DNA from: Enchytraeus crypticus
Taxonomy: Eukaryota; Annelida; Clitellata; Enchytraeida; Enchytraeidae
Direction: 5' to 3'
Length of the DNA: 64,000 nucleotides
NCBI GenBank assembly: GCA_905160935.1
Contig: CAJHZI010000533.1
Span: forward strand, 1,228,501 to 1,292,500
The translations under genes were made by a program, and so were the position numbers. Below the pieces are notes generated by a model. It saw only the letters and a program-made list of their open reading frames with translations, made no database searches and was not told the origin of the DNA. Each line of letters starts with the position of its first letter. The stretch's first letter is position 1. Shown one piece after another: positions 24,701 through 39,319 of the stretch.

Positions 24701-27700
24701 ATCCATTGGGGGGATGATGGCAAACAAATATAAAATAGAATAAGGTTAAGCATCCATCAATAGGATGATGGTAATGAAATATAAAATATGATGGGGTTAA
24801 ACATCCATCAATAGGATGGTGGTAAACAACCATACAATTATAATTAAAACTATTAAATATAAGAATTAGACCTATCGACAACAGTAAATATCCTTACCAA
24901 CTATTAAGGCAGACATACATGTTCAGCTGGTTTAGAAAGTTGTCCGGCCATTGTGGCAAAGCTGTCGAGTTGAAGAACAAGTGGCTGGTCATATTTTAGA
25001 TTGACAAAGGCCTAGCTGCTGATCGTGACACACCAGTTGTGGGTTTTTTGCTGTGAAACTCTATTGCACATTTGAAAGGTACACTCTGCAATGTTTTGCT
25101 TTGCACGGCACACTATAGTTCAGTTAACCACTAGTGTAAATAATATATTAACTTGTCATCTTGAAAAGAAGCATTGTGCTTCTAAACATTGACGTTAGAT
25201 CAGTAGGTGCATGGTTCAAATCCAGTGGTCATCGCATCTCTGACATGCTATCGAGCAGGAAACCGACGTTAACCTTGGCCTTAGCTTTAGCTCTTAACCT
25301 GTGTCTGTATGACTCTCTACCGTTCTCCACACCGATGAACTTGGCGTATTTTGATCGTACGCTGTGAAGCCTGTGCAGAATTCTCGCGAACGGTGTGACA
25401 ATTTGTTCATCCATGGCTGACCTGAAATTAAAAAATAGAATCTTCAGTCCATCACTAACGAGTTAACTTACACCTCAGATTCTAAGTGGAAAGCCATGAC
25501 GTTGCCAGCCATTAGTTGGTTACGACTAACTCTCTCTCTCTCTCTCTCTAGTGCTCTGCCAGCGGCAGGTCCAAGGTATTCCTACCGACATACTGCTTTC
25601 ACGCTCCATAGAGAGCACACTATCGATTAACGAGTTAATCCCTTCTCAAACTGACTATGCCTCGGCCACACCTTAATGTTCCCTCTGTCTTACTCAGCTC
25701 CTGCCTTAGTTGCCTCTTATGTACACGCTGCAGCTTGTTTACTTTTGCCCCATTCTACAGTGCTACCAACCACACTCGGGCTCAACTAGAGCCCGAGTGT
25801 GTTGGCGTATATGGCTGTATCGTCATAAATTTTTAGACAGCTGTCTAAAACTTTATGATGATACAACCATATACGAAGTAGTTAGCGTAGAGGTGCGCAG
25901 GCGGATTTAGGAATTTTTATAAAAACTTGGTTAAAAGCCTTCAAAAAATTTAAAGCTTGGTAAAAAGCCTTCCTACTTTGGACTGATTTTCAAGATTTTG
26001 GAATTTGCACCGTTTTTGAACCTTCTTTTAGCTCGCCAGCTTGATTTTGACTCAATAGTGCTCGATATTTTCATTGATGGCTGTAGCATTCTAATTGTTG
26101 TTATTATTATTATTATTCAAACTAAATACAAACCCGTCTGATTGTTGATGATAAATATTTCTTGTTTGTTTTTGAGCCACATCTGGAACACTTAGAATGA
26201 CGTCACAGGCTTCAGTGTTGTCATCTGGCTTTATTTTTGTTTGTCTCAGATCTTCTTGACTCTCGGAGCGGTAGAGGAAGGAAGGTCGACGACCTTGACC
26301 CCTGCTCGCCTGCAGACATCCCTGAGAGGATGAAGGTCGATTAGAGGTCAAGCTCGTTGTGTTGTCCACATTAAACCTGCAAGAAATAACAGAAAAATAT
26401 CATACAATATTCGAATATCTCAACTGCAAATTGTCTACAGGGTTTTAAAATTTAACATAACAACAATTAGAGCGCTAATAACCATGACAACATCGGGCAC
26501 TATTGAGACAAACCAAGCCGGTGAGCAAAGAGAACGGCCAAAACGATGCAGAATCAAAAAAATAGAAAATCAGTCCAAAGAAACCAGTCTAAGGGTTAGT
26601 TGGCGTCAAGAAGTACAAACTGGCTCATCCTGAAATTGAGGAATAGATTCACGGGACAGCCTTTCAATCAGTAAAGTCTCTGACATTAAGATCAGGAATC
26701 TGGCGGGCGAATCAGAGCTTGTATTCAAGCCAAAGGAGGACATTTTTAGTATATGCTTTGACTGTTAAAAGTAGAATGTCTTAATAGCTTAGGTGTGACA
26801 TCATGAAGTTTTAAATGACAGATCCTGAGGTGGATTGAACCCTCGTGGGTTCAAATCCTAGCTGCGCTGATCAGAGAACAAAATCTCGGACATTCATTGG
26901 GCTGGTTACACGGAAAATGATCTAAATTGCCCAACGGTTTAAACACGTAATATTAAAAGTGATAGATATCTACATAGTTGATCATTTCACTACCATGCGT
27001 GTTTACCTCAGTACCTGCTTAACGTCGTTTGTTACGTGTGTTTGTCAATAGTTAAGTCTCAGATTTGTCAACATTCTGTAGCGTTTGATTTACTTACACT
27101 GAATACTTTCAGTCTCGCATATTTTCAAGCACTGCTTTAGCGCATAAAATATAATGGACAGAATTACTTTACGTTATTTTATAGCAAATAAATTCCTGAT
27201 TGTACTTATGCAAGAAGATAAAAAATCGGTTCACAAAAGCCAAAGTTATGAGTTTGAGACTGCGCATATGGTTTTTGTATTCACAGTATATATTTATATT
27301 TATATTAAATAATTACCCCGTGTTGTGCTCGGGTGTGGTTGGACCACTGCAGAATAGGGCAACCGCAAACAATCTGCCGTGTGTACTTAAGAGGCGACTA
27401 AAGGCAGGAGCTGAGGATGGCAAGAGGGGACCCACCTCACCATGAAATATTTTCCTCCAGGATTAAATGGTAATTAATCCACCTAACTGAGGAAGGCAAC
27501 GGGAAACCACATCAGAAGCCATTTTTTCCAAGCTAATGGATTCATAAGGTATGGATGAGGCATAGACTTTGTGAAGGGATTAACTTATTGATCTAAGGAG
27601 TGCTCTTGTGGAGCGAGAAAACAGACTTTTGGAATATGTACCTAGAACCTGCCACTTGGCAGTGCACTGAAGGAGAAGATTAAATAATTATACTGATCTC

Positions 27701-30377
27701 AATCTTGTCTTGGTTACCAAACAATGGCTTGATCGTATCTGGCAATAATTTCCAAACGCTAGCGATAAAGATCTTTTATATGAGTTATCTAATCTCTTAC
27801 AAGACACCACATCAATTAATTATTCTGTTGTAACTTAGCAATCAAGATAATCGTGTAATAGTCATAACATAGTCATAGTCAGGGAATGTTAATCTGAATA
27901 GAGTCAAGCGATTGTTAAAGCCTACATAAATAAGAGAACAAATAGACTACATACACTACTAGCTTCTCCACTAGGTCTATCATTAGGATATAATGTAATA
28001 CAATGTATATCACGATTAATGTCGGTCATCTTAGCTCAGTGCTTAGAGAGTCAGGACTAACTGAGATGCTCTGAGCTCTAATGGGTTCTATTACTGGGCA
28101 AGCTGATAAGAGAATAAAATATTGACATGCAGATGACATACATATATATATATATGCTAAAGTAGAATAAGATGTCACAGGATATCAGCATTCGCTTTTA
28201 TTCGCTTTTAATAATGATATACACCACACACACCAATGTATTAACAATCTTTATCTTTATGTTTTCCTGGTGCCTTTTTTAGTAATTCTTTACTCTTTCC
28301 GAAAGTTTCTTTCGCTTGCGCAATTACACTTTATTTCCGTTTCACACTTTTCATCATGCGTAGGGCCTATTGGTGTGGCCCAAATATTTGAAGCTTTGTA
28401 CCTGTTCTAATAATGTATTATTCAATGTAATATGGTAATAATATTATAACATAACGATCGTGAAAACATTGGCATGGTCGACACTTCTGTACGGTTGTGA
28501 AACGCAGACATTAAGGAAAGATGTATCAGGAAACTAGAGACATTGGAAATGTAGTAATGCAGAAGGATGGAAAGATAGTTAGATTCACAAAATTTCAAAT
28601 GGCGAAGCTCTTGAAGGAGTCGGTACAGATAAATAGTTAACAAATGTTAAACAAAATTGAAAGAAAATCTGGATAGACATATTATAAATATTATAAGAGG
28701 GGTGGTTTATTGAAGAGTGCAATAGTAGGAAGAATGCAAGGGGAAAGAGTTAGAGATAGACAAAGACATGGGATTATTTAATAATAAATTCATATATAGA
28801 GATGAAAGGAAGGCTAAGGATTGAATTGGTTAGAGGAGTTAAAAGTAATGGACACGACGTTAAAAGGGAGAGAAATCACAATGGATGACCATTTCACTAT
28901 AGTGTGCGGTTAACATATTTATTTTTTAATTAATATTAAACAAAGCGATATCTAGCAGTTGTCAGCTGACATGTAAATGTCAATTGACAACCTACATTTT
29001 AATTGAAAAGTAGTAGTCATTATTGATAATTTTCAAATAATTGTGGAATATTTAAGTTCTAATCTTTTAGCCTTTATTACCGCTTCCCACATGCATGCTA
29101 TTTTGTAATGTACCTTTCCGTCTGTGTCTGACTTTTTATTATATTGCAATAAATTGATTAAATTAAATGTAATCGCTTTTATCACAAGTACACCACAAAT
29201 CGAACGAAAAGCTCGTGCATAACTTCGTAATCTTCCTCAGCAGTAATCTACGGTGCACTAAATGCAGTACGTTAACCTATACACGGGTAGATGCGACAGA
29301 ATTACAATGCTACTCTCAGTGCAACTAACCTCAATATACTAGTGTCCTTCAAATACCCAAGACACACATTCCTATTTACAGTAAGAAACGAACTGTTTAT
29401 TGATAAATACGTTAATAGGGCAGTAATAATAATAATAATAACAATAATAACAATTCTTTTAAGCCGATTGATGACCTCGAGTAGCCGGGCGGCGATTCAG
29501 CACGTATTGCTTGAATCGTTTTTATCAAACCCCAGGTTCTTTACACCGGGGTAAAAAAAAAAATAAATAAATAAAATAATAATAATAATAATAATAATAA
29601 GAAATGTTTAATGTCCGTTTCCTCATCCACGGATGATGTCAGGGACGTCTCCACAGCACACATCACTACAGATCAATTCACCCAGACCTATATGCAAAAG
29701 AAATGTGCTGAGAAGAAGTAAGGTCCTAAACGAAAGCCAGTCCGATGATCAAAAATCGTCAGTGTAGATTGATTATGTCTACGGTGGCTAATAATACTAA
29801 GACACGAAGATTCATAAGCCTACGTACTTTTTGAAAATAGAGCAACGAAATAAAAAGTAACTGAATCAGAGAAGAGGATGTTTGTCCAAGAAGCATAAGT
29901 CTTAAAATAAACCAGTAAAGAACTGCAAGTAGGCATTCTGTAAGAGACAATAAAACAGACACTCGAAAAGGCAATGCATAAGCAATTAAAAACCAAAATT
30001 TTAAAGACTTCAACAATTTTTAATAAATCCTTAAAAAATCGTTAGTATATGGATTATATAACTTATTTAAAACTTCTTAGTAAAACATAGCAGTAGATAA
30101 GTATACAATGTACAATTTTGTGCATCTTAAAATAGCTGTGATAATAGACAATTACAAAAAGCAAACGAAGAAGAGACAAAGCTTGCAGAAAGCTGCAACA
30201 ATTAAACTTTAAATGCGCGAATGACGTCAGAGGCAGCTGTAGAACCTTTGCAATATCTACATAATTTATAGTACATTATATATCTCGCTCTCAACCTTCT
30301 CTTCTCTTATCTTCTCTTTTCTGTCTCTGTCTGTCTGTTTCGCTGTCTCTCTCTCTGTCTCTCTTTCTTTCTCTCTC

Positions 30378-30420
<43 letters not shown>

Positions 30421-33400
30421 ATCTATGATGAAAGCCGTGGGTGGTCTGTTTAAAATTCGCAATTTCAAGTGAATGTCTTAATCTTAAGCATTCCTGAGCC
30501 AAAGCGGGACACAGTACAAACTGTACTTGAACTACAGTTGGGCCTGTACACTATGTTTACTATGACATAGTACTTTGTAGTGCGCAGTACATCATTTATA
30601 ATATCTGGGCGCATTATCGTGAGGAAAATGCAATTAATTATCACTTTGTTCTTGCGCTGATTTATAACTCTATCTAGTTGTGAGAGCCGCTGATAAAATT
30701 TCTGCAACATCGCTCAAGAGTATCTTCTTATCAGAAACTGCTTAGAAATGATCGAATCAGTTTCTACGAATAATAATTTTGAGGAACACGCTTAAATAGA
30801 AGAGAATGCATGTACTGTAGGGCCTACCTGTATAACGATATTAAGCCGAAATTAAACTGCGTTATTACGATATAAAAGTTGAAGCATTATGTAGTATCTT
30901 TTTCTCTAGTGTTCTAGTGTTTAACGTTTGAGTATATCAAGCAAAGACATCTCTAAACTTAATTAAATTAATTAATTTAATTAAGCAACTAAATGCAGTA
31001 AAACAAAACAATATACAACAGAATACCGAACATCACTAAGCCAAAACACTATACACATTAATCTAGCTAAGATACCTAAATCTGAGAGATAGGCTAAATA
31101 GACCAGAGCCCAGAATTTACAGAGAAGGGTCGTGCAGGAAGATGCCTTTAAAAATTTTCAAAGCCATAGGCTGAAACAGAATGTCATAAAATATGGAAGT
31201 TCATTCCACATTTTGGTACGTGCTACAGCAAATGACTTGTCACCATAAAAATCTAAAGTTAACGTCAGTTTCCTGACACGAAAGCGATGCCAGTGATGGG
31301 TAGCTCAGGATTTAAACCCCGCACATACTGATCCGCGATCGAATATCTTACCGACATCGTCACGAGCTCCAGCCGTTAAACAAATGAGAAACTGTTCGGC
31401 ATTTAGGAACAACAAGTTTTCCTGAATCAACAAATCGCGTTTTTAGTGAATAAGCACTTAATGGTGGGCCTAGACAGTAATCAGCAAGATATGTTGGGCT
31501 TTCTACTACATGGCAGGTCCTAGGTATTTATTTGTACTCAGCCTGTGCCACGCTCCATAAAGAGCACTCTATTTCGTGTCGATTATATGAAATATGAAAC
31601 ATTTAGCTTTGTGTCAAGTACAATTGAATGAAACAGTGATAAGACTACTAGTGCATACTGTATGACGTAAGAAACAACATACACATTTTGACGTCTGTTT
31701 TTGCAAGCACTGCCACAGTCTCTACGTGTATCTCATATGTATAACAGTAAAGCTCTAGATGACTCGTAATGATTATAAAATAATACTAGCATATGGCAGT
31801 AAATGTAATACGTTTCGCAAGGTACTATATTCTAAATGTGTTTAATGTTTTATTTTTAATACAGTATATTATGCAAACACATCTCTATACTTTACAATAA
31901 TTACATAGAGTAAAACAAGTCCCCGTTTTATGTCCTCGTTGTTTGAATAATTGACCAACCGGTGCGTTCACGTGTCGTAGAAGGCGACTCAAGCACTAAG
32001 ATCCATACCAACGTCAGAAAAGGTCATTGGGTTGGTGAGCGCCTAGGCTTCAGAAATTGCTACAAAAATTTAAACGAATGAAAAAGTCCCAAATAGGGGA
32101 TTCACTGATGATATGATGTAGGGCAGAGAGGATTTGAGATAGTCTATTCATATCCCGAACCTAGTTAAACTGGGATTCAAGGGAAGATAATGATGATGAC
32201 ATACAGTAAAACAAGCTAAATACTATAGTATACACGTAATAACAAATATCAGAAACCACAACACTATCATCGTTAATATAGCTACAAGTTCAGAAGCTGA
32301 TTGATACTTAAATTAGATCATAGCACAGAATTTAAAGGAAATAAACGTATACACAGTGTGGGTAATTTTAAGGAATTCTTAGCATGCTGGTTATACTGAA
32401 GCTAAAGAGCCCATAAAACTCGAATTTATTCAAAGTTTGATTACCGAATTACACTGATCTAAACTTGAGGGACTACTAGTTCTAAAGGATGATGATATAG
32501 CGTACTGAGTTGAAAGCAAACACTTTAACTAAACGATCCAGACAGCGCTTCGTAGAACTGAAAATAATGTGGCAAGAAAAGAGGACTTCTCGAGTATACG
32601 AGACTAGTGATTCAAATACCATGAAAGACATCTTTTGCATTCAGTTAAGTTCTTTGTTTTCATTAAAATCATGAATTTATGCACCATTTTGTAATCACTT
32701 TTAATGAAACTAAATATTTTCAATCGCGTACATTTCCAAGTGAAAAGCAAAGTAAGTGAAGTTTTTGGGCAAAATTTTTTTCTGTTCTCTAGCTGCTAAA
32801 TATTTTTAATTGGTTAATAAAATGTCAAAATTTATTTTCAAAAACGCAGCGATCAGGATTTTTAGTTGTTTACTTAATATATATATATGAGCAAATATAA
32901 ATGTATACTACTTTGTGAGTACAAAATGTTAGCAATGTCTAATGTCGTGTCAGAATGCAGGTACAGTGTGGCTGCAGTGTTCAGTTAATCAAAACCAGTG
33001 CTCTCTCCGTCACTGACATGGTATCGAACAGGAAACATACGTTAAACTTGGCTTTACTTGTTCGCCATTTAGAATATGGACTTGAATTTGTAAATAAAAT
33101 GTGTAAGTGCTTTGCAAGATAACAAAGCAAATGATATAGCAAATGATGTAGCAAATGATTTTGCAGATATTGTAACAGATGATGTAGCAAATGATGTAAA
33201 AGATGATATGTATAACGATGTAAAAGATGATGTAACAGATGATATAGTACTTATATGATGTAAAAGATGATGTAACAGATGATATAGTACTTATAGTACT
33301 TATATGATGTAAAAGATGATGTAACAGATGATGTTGACGATGATGTTGCAAATGATGTATCAGATGATGAAGCAGATGAAGTTGCAGATGATGCAGCAGT

Positions 33401-34830
33401 TGATGTAGAAGATGATGTAGAAGATGACGTATCAAATGATGTTGCAGATAGTGTAGTAGATGATGTAATAGATGATGTAGCAGATGATATAGCATAACAT
33501 GAAGAAGATGATGCAGAAGATGATGTAAAAAAAGAAAAAAGTAAACACGCATTATAGTGAATAATCAACTATGTTGATATCTATCACTTTTAAAACCACA
33601 TTTTTAATCCATTAAGCAATTTCGACCATTTCCCGTATAGCCAGTCCAGTGAATGTCCCAGATTCTACTCTCAGATCATCGCGGCCGGGATTCGAACCCA
33701 CGAATGTAACAATAACAATAACGAATGTAACGAATGTAACAGATGATGATGCAGATGAAGATGCAGATGATGATGCAGATGAAGATGCAGATGATGATGC
33801 AGATGATGAAACAGATGATGTATCAGATGATGTACGTTGTGATGCATCTATACGGATGAGACTTAGTTGTTGAAAGTTACAATTGACCATCTGTTGTAAT
33901 GAAATAGTATTGTCTAACTGGTATCACGAGGAAAAATGTGCAAATTATTAACGTGGCAGAATGAAATGTGAGCAGGAATTTGTACATTGAACCTACAAAC
34001 TGTCAAAATTAAGCCTTTGATAGATAGGCTTATAGTATTGTAATCGGATTTTATAAGAACACAAATCAATAGCAGGTTTCAGAAGATAATACGATTTTTG
34101 TTCAATTTTACTTAATTTTAGATCTAAAAAGTTGAAATCCTATTAAAGGCTCGCAACTGTTTTGAGAATTACGAATAATAGAATAAAAACATTGGCAGTC
34201 AAATAATACTACAAAGTAACATAGACCTTTATAAGCAATAGTCAGATAAATCTGTCTATATTACTAGTAGATTATACAGTCACTTCAAACAGACAAGAAG
34301 AAAATAGATTATTCTAAGAATACTATATGCTAGCAGAAAAATATATGTAGGCCTCTAGAATGAAAAATATAAACTCCCATAAAGAGTTAGAAAAACACAC
34401 TTTTACGATAGATCAATAAAATTTATATACTATTAGTAAATAAATTATAGAAAGAAAAGAAAAAGTAGAAACTGTTCATATGTGTATCTAATGTTTTTAC
34501 ATTAACTACAAAACAAACTAGAAAAAGTACTTCAGATTTCTAGGTAATAGATAGCCTTCAATAGTTGTACACATTTTGTGAAGAATATCAACGAGTTCCA
34601 TACATAGTAGCGAAGCACATAAATTCAGCTTAATTTCATAATTCTACTATATATCTTCCGTTCACAAATTTCAATTTGCCTTATTTGTATATTTGAAAAG
34701 GCCCTGCTCTACAATGAAGTTTTACTGGCGCCTAGGATGATCTTAGGGCTAGGGTTCGGATTACTGTTAGGCCTTAACCTTAGGCTACCACTAGACTTAA
34801 CAGCAGCAATAAACATGCATCAATAGGGCC

Positions 34831-34883
<53 letters not shown>

Positions 34884-37800
34884 GACATATATAGACTATA
34901 GGCCTGCCTCTCTCTTAGTGCAATGCCTACTGGCAGGTCCAACATTCCTTGTGATATACCATTATTCTTAGGGGATCCTGCTTATGACGAGGTAGGCCCC
35001 CTATGACTTTCTCAGTTTCGACTAACATTTACGGGCAAGAGTGTCATCCCCTGAGAAAACAATCCTGTTTACCCAATCCTGTTTATAGGCCAATCATTAT
35101 TTGTTTATTCGTTTATTAATTAATTAATATACTTATATATTTAATATTTCAATCACAATAGGCGGAGAGTTGATTGAAAGTTCTTATCAAATATTAAAAA
35201 TGGAATTAAGCTTCTCGTTCTAGCTCCCACTTCAGTTCCAGTTAAAAAAAGCTGGAAAAGCTAATGTTAGCGGAAGTTTCTTCACTCGAAAGCGATGTCA
35301 GTGACGGGATAGCCCAGAATTTGAACCCCGCACATACTGATCCGTGATCGAATATTTACCGACATCGCCACTGGCTCCAGCCAATTATAAAGATAGACTT
35401 GACTGCATATATCACTTATCTTGCTGTGAAACTATATTGGATCTGATTTCTACCAGCGCAGTTTCGCTAGAGGGATATTATTGGTCAGTGGCAGACACTG
35501 AGTCGTACAGCATTGAGACCTACAAGGAGTTAGCTTAGAGTTCCGCTATACAGGAAAAACATTTTAGAAGCGACGTCTGAGGATAGAGTTAACACTAGCC
35601 ATGTCATATCTCACGTACTACTATTAACTCATCACATTTATGTCGTCAAAGCGCTGAGAAAAGATCGTGTGGCGGGAAGCAGATAAACGGAAAGACAACT
35701 AAACGTAAATAAATTACAGAACAAGGCAATTGTGACAAAATAACAAAATAACACAATGAGATCAACATACAACAACGCGATTCCCACTCATAAGAAATGT
35801 CTTTTATAAAATGCATGTAAAGTAATAAAGTTGAGTTAACATAAAAGAAACTAAAGCTAAGGTTAACATAAAACATACAAAACTAAGGATCATATATAAC
35901 AGTATAAAGATAAAGCTAACGTAACACAATATAAAGGTAAAGTTAGCATAAAACAATATAGCCCAAAACTAAGGTCAACATAAGTAAATATTAAGCAAAG
36001 GCCAGCAAAAAAATTAAAACTGATGTTAATATAAAGCAATTTATAAAGCTAGGGTTAGCACAAAGCAATAAAAAGCCAATATTAGCATAAAGCAATATAA
36101 AGCTAAAGTAAAGTCACTAATCGTATTTATGTCCTCTGAACAAACATTACCAGTGAAATCGTCATTTCGTCCCCAGCATCGAAACTATATTTAATACTAA
36201 AAGTAATAGTAACATTCAACATATTCATTATGATCCTCTCTCTCCCTCTCTCTCTCTTTCTCTCTCTCTCTCTGTAGTATTCTGCCAAGTAGTAGATCCC
36301 ACCGATACATTACTACTCTCATGCTGCATTTACGCTCTATGAAGAGCACTCCATTGCTCTTCACTCCATTGAATCACTCCATTAAAGCATTAATATTAGT
36401 ATTAATATTAGAATAATTCAAGGCATCTGTCCATATTCTGTTGCAAATAAAACCTTGCCGATTCCATTTTGAGTAAATGCGATAATTTTCATATTAACGG
36501 CCAGTATCATATTAGTGCATTTTGAAGAATAGTTTAGTTAGATATATAAAAACAAATGATTATTTTCAATTAATATCGGGTATCTGTTTCTTTATGACCC
36601 CTGCATCGAAAACATAGATTGAGAAATTGACCTCAGTACTGCAGAATATACTGTGTCAAACATATTGTTACCAATAACCCTAAAAGATATTTTGTCAAAA
36701 ATATTGCTACCAATAACCCTAGGTCTGTGTTTGTATATCTTTTGTGTCCGGACCGCTTAAGAAACGATCAACTTCAAAATTTAAAAAATCTGAAGAAGCG
36801 ACTAAGTAAGAAGTGAGAGACAAAGGGAAACGCCCCAGACGTCTTATTTTCCCAAGTGGAGGGCTACAACATTACTTTTGAGAAATGATCTCCTAGTCGA
36901 GCGATGGAGTGCTCTTGTTAGAGTATGTAGGCAAAGTTTAGGCTGGACCCTAGATAAGAAATAATAAATTTTTCTAGACAGGACGATGAATAGCAATGAG
37001 ATGGACAGATGACAGCATGATTTCAACTTATAGGAGGTTTCTTTATAAAATAAAGTTTAGGTTAACATCTGTTTTCATATCACAAGAGATACTATCAGAG
37101 ACAGGTATTCAAACCAACGGCCTTCTGTTTCTTAGGCAAGCTTGCTATCCATTTCGCCATCAAACTGGTATCAAGACAAAGTTTCATTCGAAAATCAAAG
37201 TGCAATTTTGTATCTGTCAGTAAAGAGAGAATGAATGTAAGGAGAACCTAATCAACATGTTACGTTAGAATGCTAAGCCGCTTACAAGCACATATATACG
37301 TTATCACACAGCGCAACGTTCTTTATTTTATGCTGAGAGCAAAAATGTCATAAAATAATCTCATTAATATATTTTGTAATAAGATCTGAAGTTACTCTGC
37401 TTATCCCAAAGCCACACAATCCGATATTACGGGATCGCCCTTGAATAACAATAATAGCACGCCATCTTATATCTTTTGCCTAGTCTTAGATTTCTCGTAA
37501 CGGTAAGTTCAAGCTACAAATTCTTATCATGTTAAAAATAGCATGCCAATTAATATCATTAAATTGATCATCACTTAACTGTTGCCAGCATTAGACTTTA
37601 ACGTCGCCTCTAATTGTTGAAATATGGCGTCTAGGGTAGTTATATGTCGACTTTATCGACTTCTGAACAAGTTAAGTGCTATTACAATCTCGTGCAGTTC
37701 TCGGTAGGTTTGTTTTCAAATACACAGATCCTTTACAGTAAATATAACATATTAAACAGAGCTTTAATCTATGCACATATTCTTTCTCTCTCACTAGTAT

Positions 37801-39283
37801 TCTAGCGAGTGGCAGGTTCAAGACACAAATTTATATGCAGAGTCTTCTTCTACGCTCCATTGATAAACAAGTTACTCCTTTCACTAAAGGCCATATCTTC
37901 TTCATGAAATATGTAACTCATGGCTTGGGAAAAATCTGGCTTCTGGTCTGGTTTCCCTTGCTTGTCTCACTTCTTGTTTAGTCGACAGGTGCAGTTAACG
38001 GTTGGTCTACTCTTCAGTATCCCAAAATCATAAAACGAAAACAATTATTATATAAAATGTTGAAGTTAGGTGTGCTATTTATTTCATATTATCAAGCACA
38101 GACTAGCTTTTATGTTACATTTGAACAACATGTAACTGCATTACTAGTATTGCCTTGAATGTCCGAATTCTATTCCACAACCTAACAAGCGACAGAGATA
38201 CTAAAAAATGTGACAGTTAAAAACTGCAGCACCATCTCCGCTACTCATCTCAAAACCATCCTAAATAAGAAAATATGGGATAGTCCTGTAATGTGTGCGG
38301 GAAAAAAGCACAGAGAAAGGTTTCGGTTAGCAAAGAAAATAGTTCGATAAATCAAAAACAAAGCCCGGCTCAAGTAATGTGGAAATTATATACGAGCGGA
38401 TGGTAGCATTGTGCCAGGCACCGCGTGATGGTGTATATACGAGCCACACTTAGCATTGTACACAGCACAAGCTTCACATTGTTAGCATCATAGGAAATAC
38501 AAGTTCTGTGACGTAACGGCTTATATGCCTTAATATTTCCGGTGTTATAGGAAGTAGAGTATTTCCTTCTCTCTTGTGTTCAGCTAAACGAAGGTTCAAG
38601 GTGCATGTTCATAATGATAATGATAATAATAATAATAAGCACGTTTTTAAGGGGCAGCACGTGAGCACGAGGGTGATCGTCAACGGGTTGAACACAGTCC
38701 GTCTGAAAGAGAAGAGATGCGCCCTACGTCCCTGCCTCTCAATACCCCACTCCTCCTCCTTGCGTGCGTCCATAGAGCCTGAGATAGGTCCACAAGAGTT
38801 TTCTGCGCTGACCATCAGCGAGAAAAAGAAGAAACTCGAGACTAGAATGGCCTCTGCCTCCCAGGGGTCCCTCTCACCAGGGCCACAGCACCAGGGTCAA
38901 AGGCTGAACCAGATGTTGGCCTCGGGGTAGGCTGAGGCGGAGAGGCAGAGCTCATCGGGTTTTACCAATCTGAGAATTTTGGGAGCGAGTATCCGCTTGA
39001 TTAGAATCAAGCGGATACTCGCTCCCAAAATTCTCTAGGAACAGCTATCCAGATTTCAGGGTCGATGACTTCTAAAAGCGGTTCTCCCAGCAGAGTTTTC
39101 ACAACTGCCTCATCAACGCCTGTTCAGGGAGTCACCGTCGTGGTAGATCGATAACAGATGAAGTGGAGACGGGCGCTACTGGAGCCAAAAGCTGTGGATT
39201 CAGGGCAATGTCACCCGCTGCTGCGATCAGCAACGTTTAGTAATAATAATAATAACAATAATAATAAATGTTTAACGTCCTTT

Positions 39284-39319
<36 letters not shown>

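Larger units (their letters stand above)
28876..31250. other. PDE4 intron 1 segment, no gene seen
   Basis: AT-rich apart from SINE B and a CT array at 30300-30420. No supported exon on either strand. Confidence 0.45.

Noticed and set aside
33010-33890. Histidine/leucine-rich, Ser/Thr-rich and Asp/Ala-rich open frames
   Set aside because: They are read-outs of GATGATGTA-type satellites on either strand, with no start, splice or homology support.
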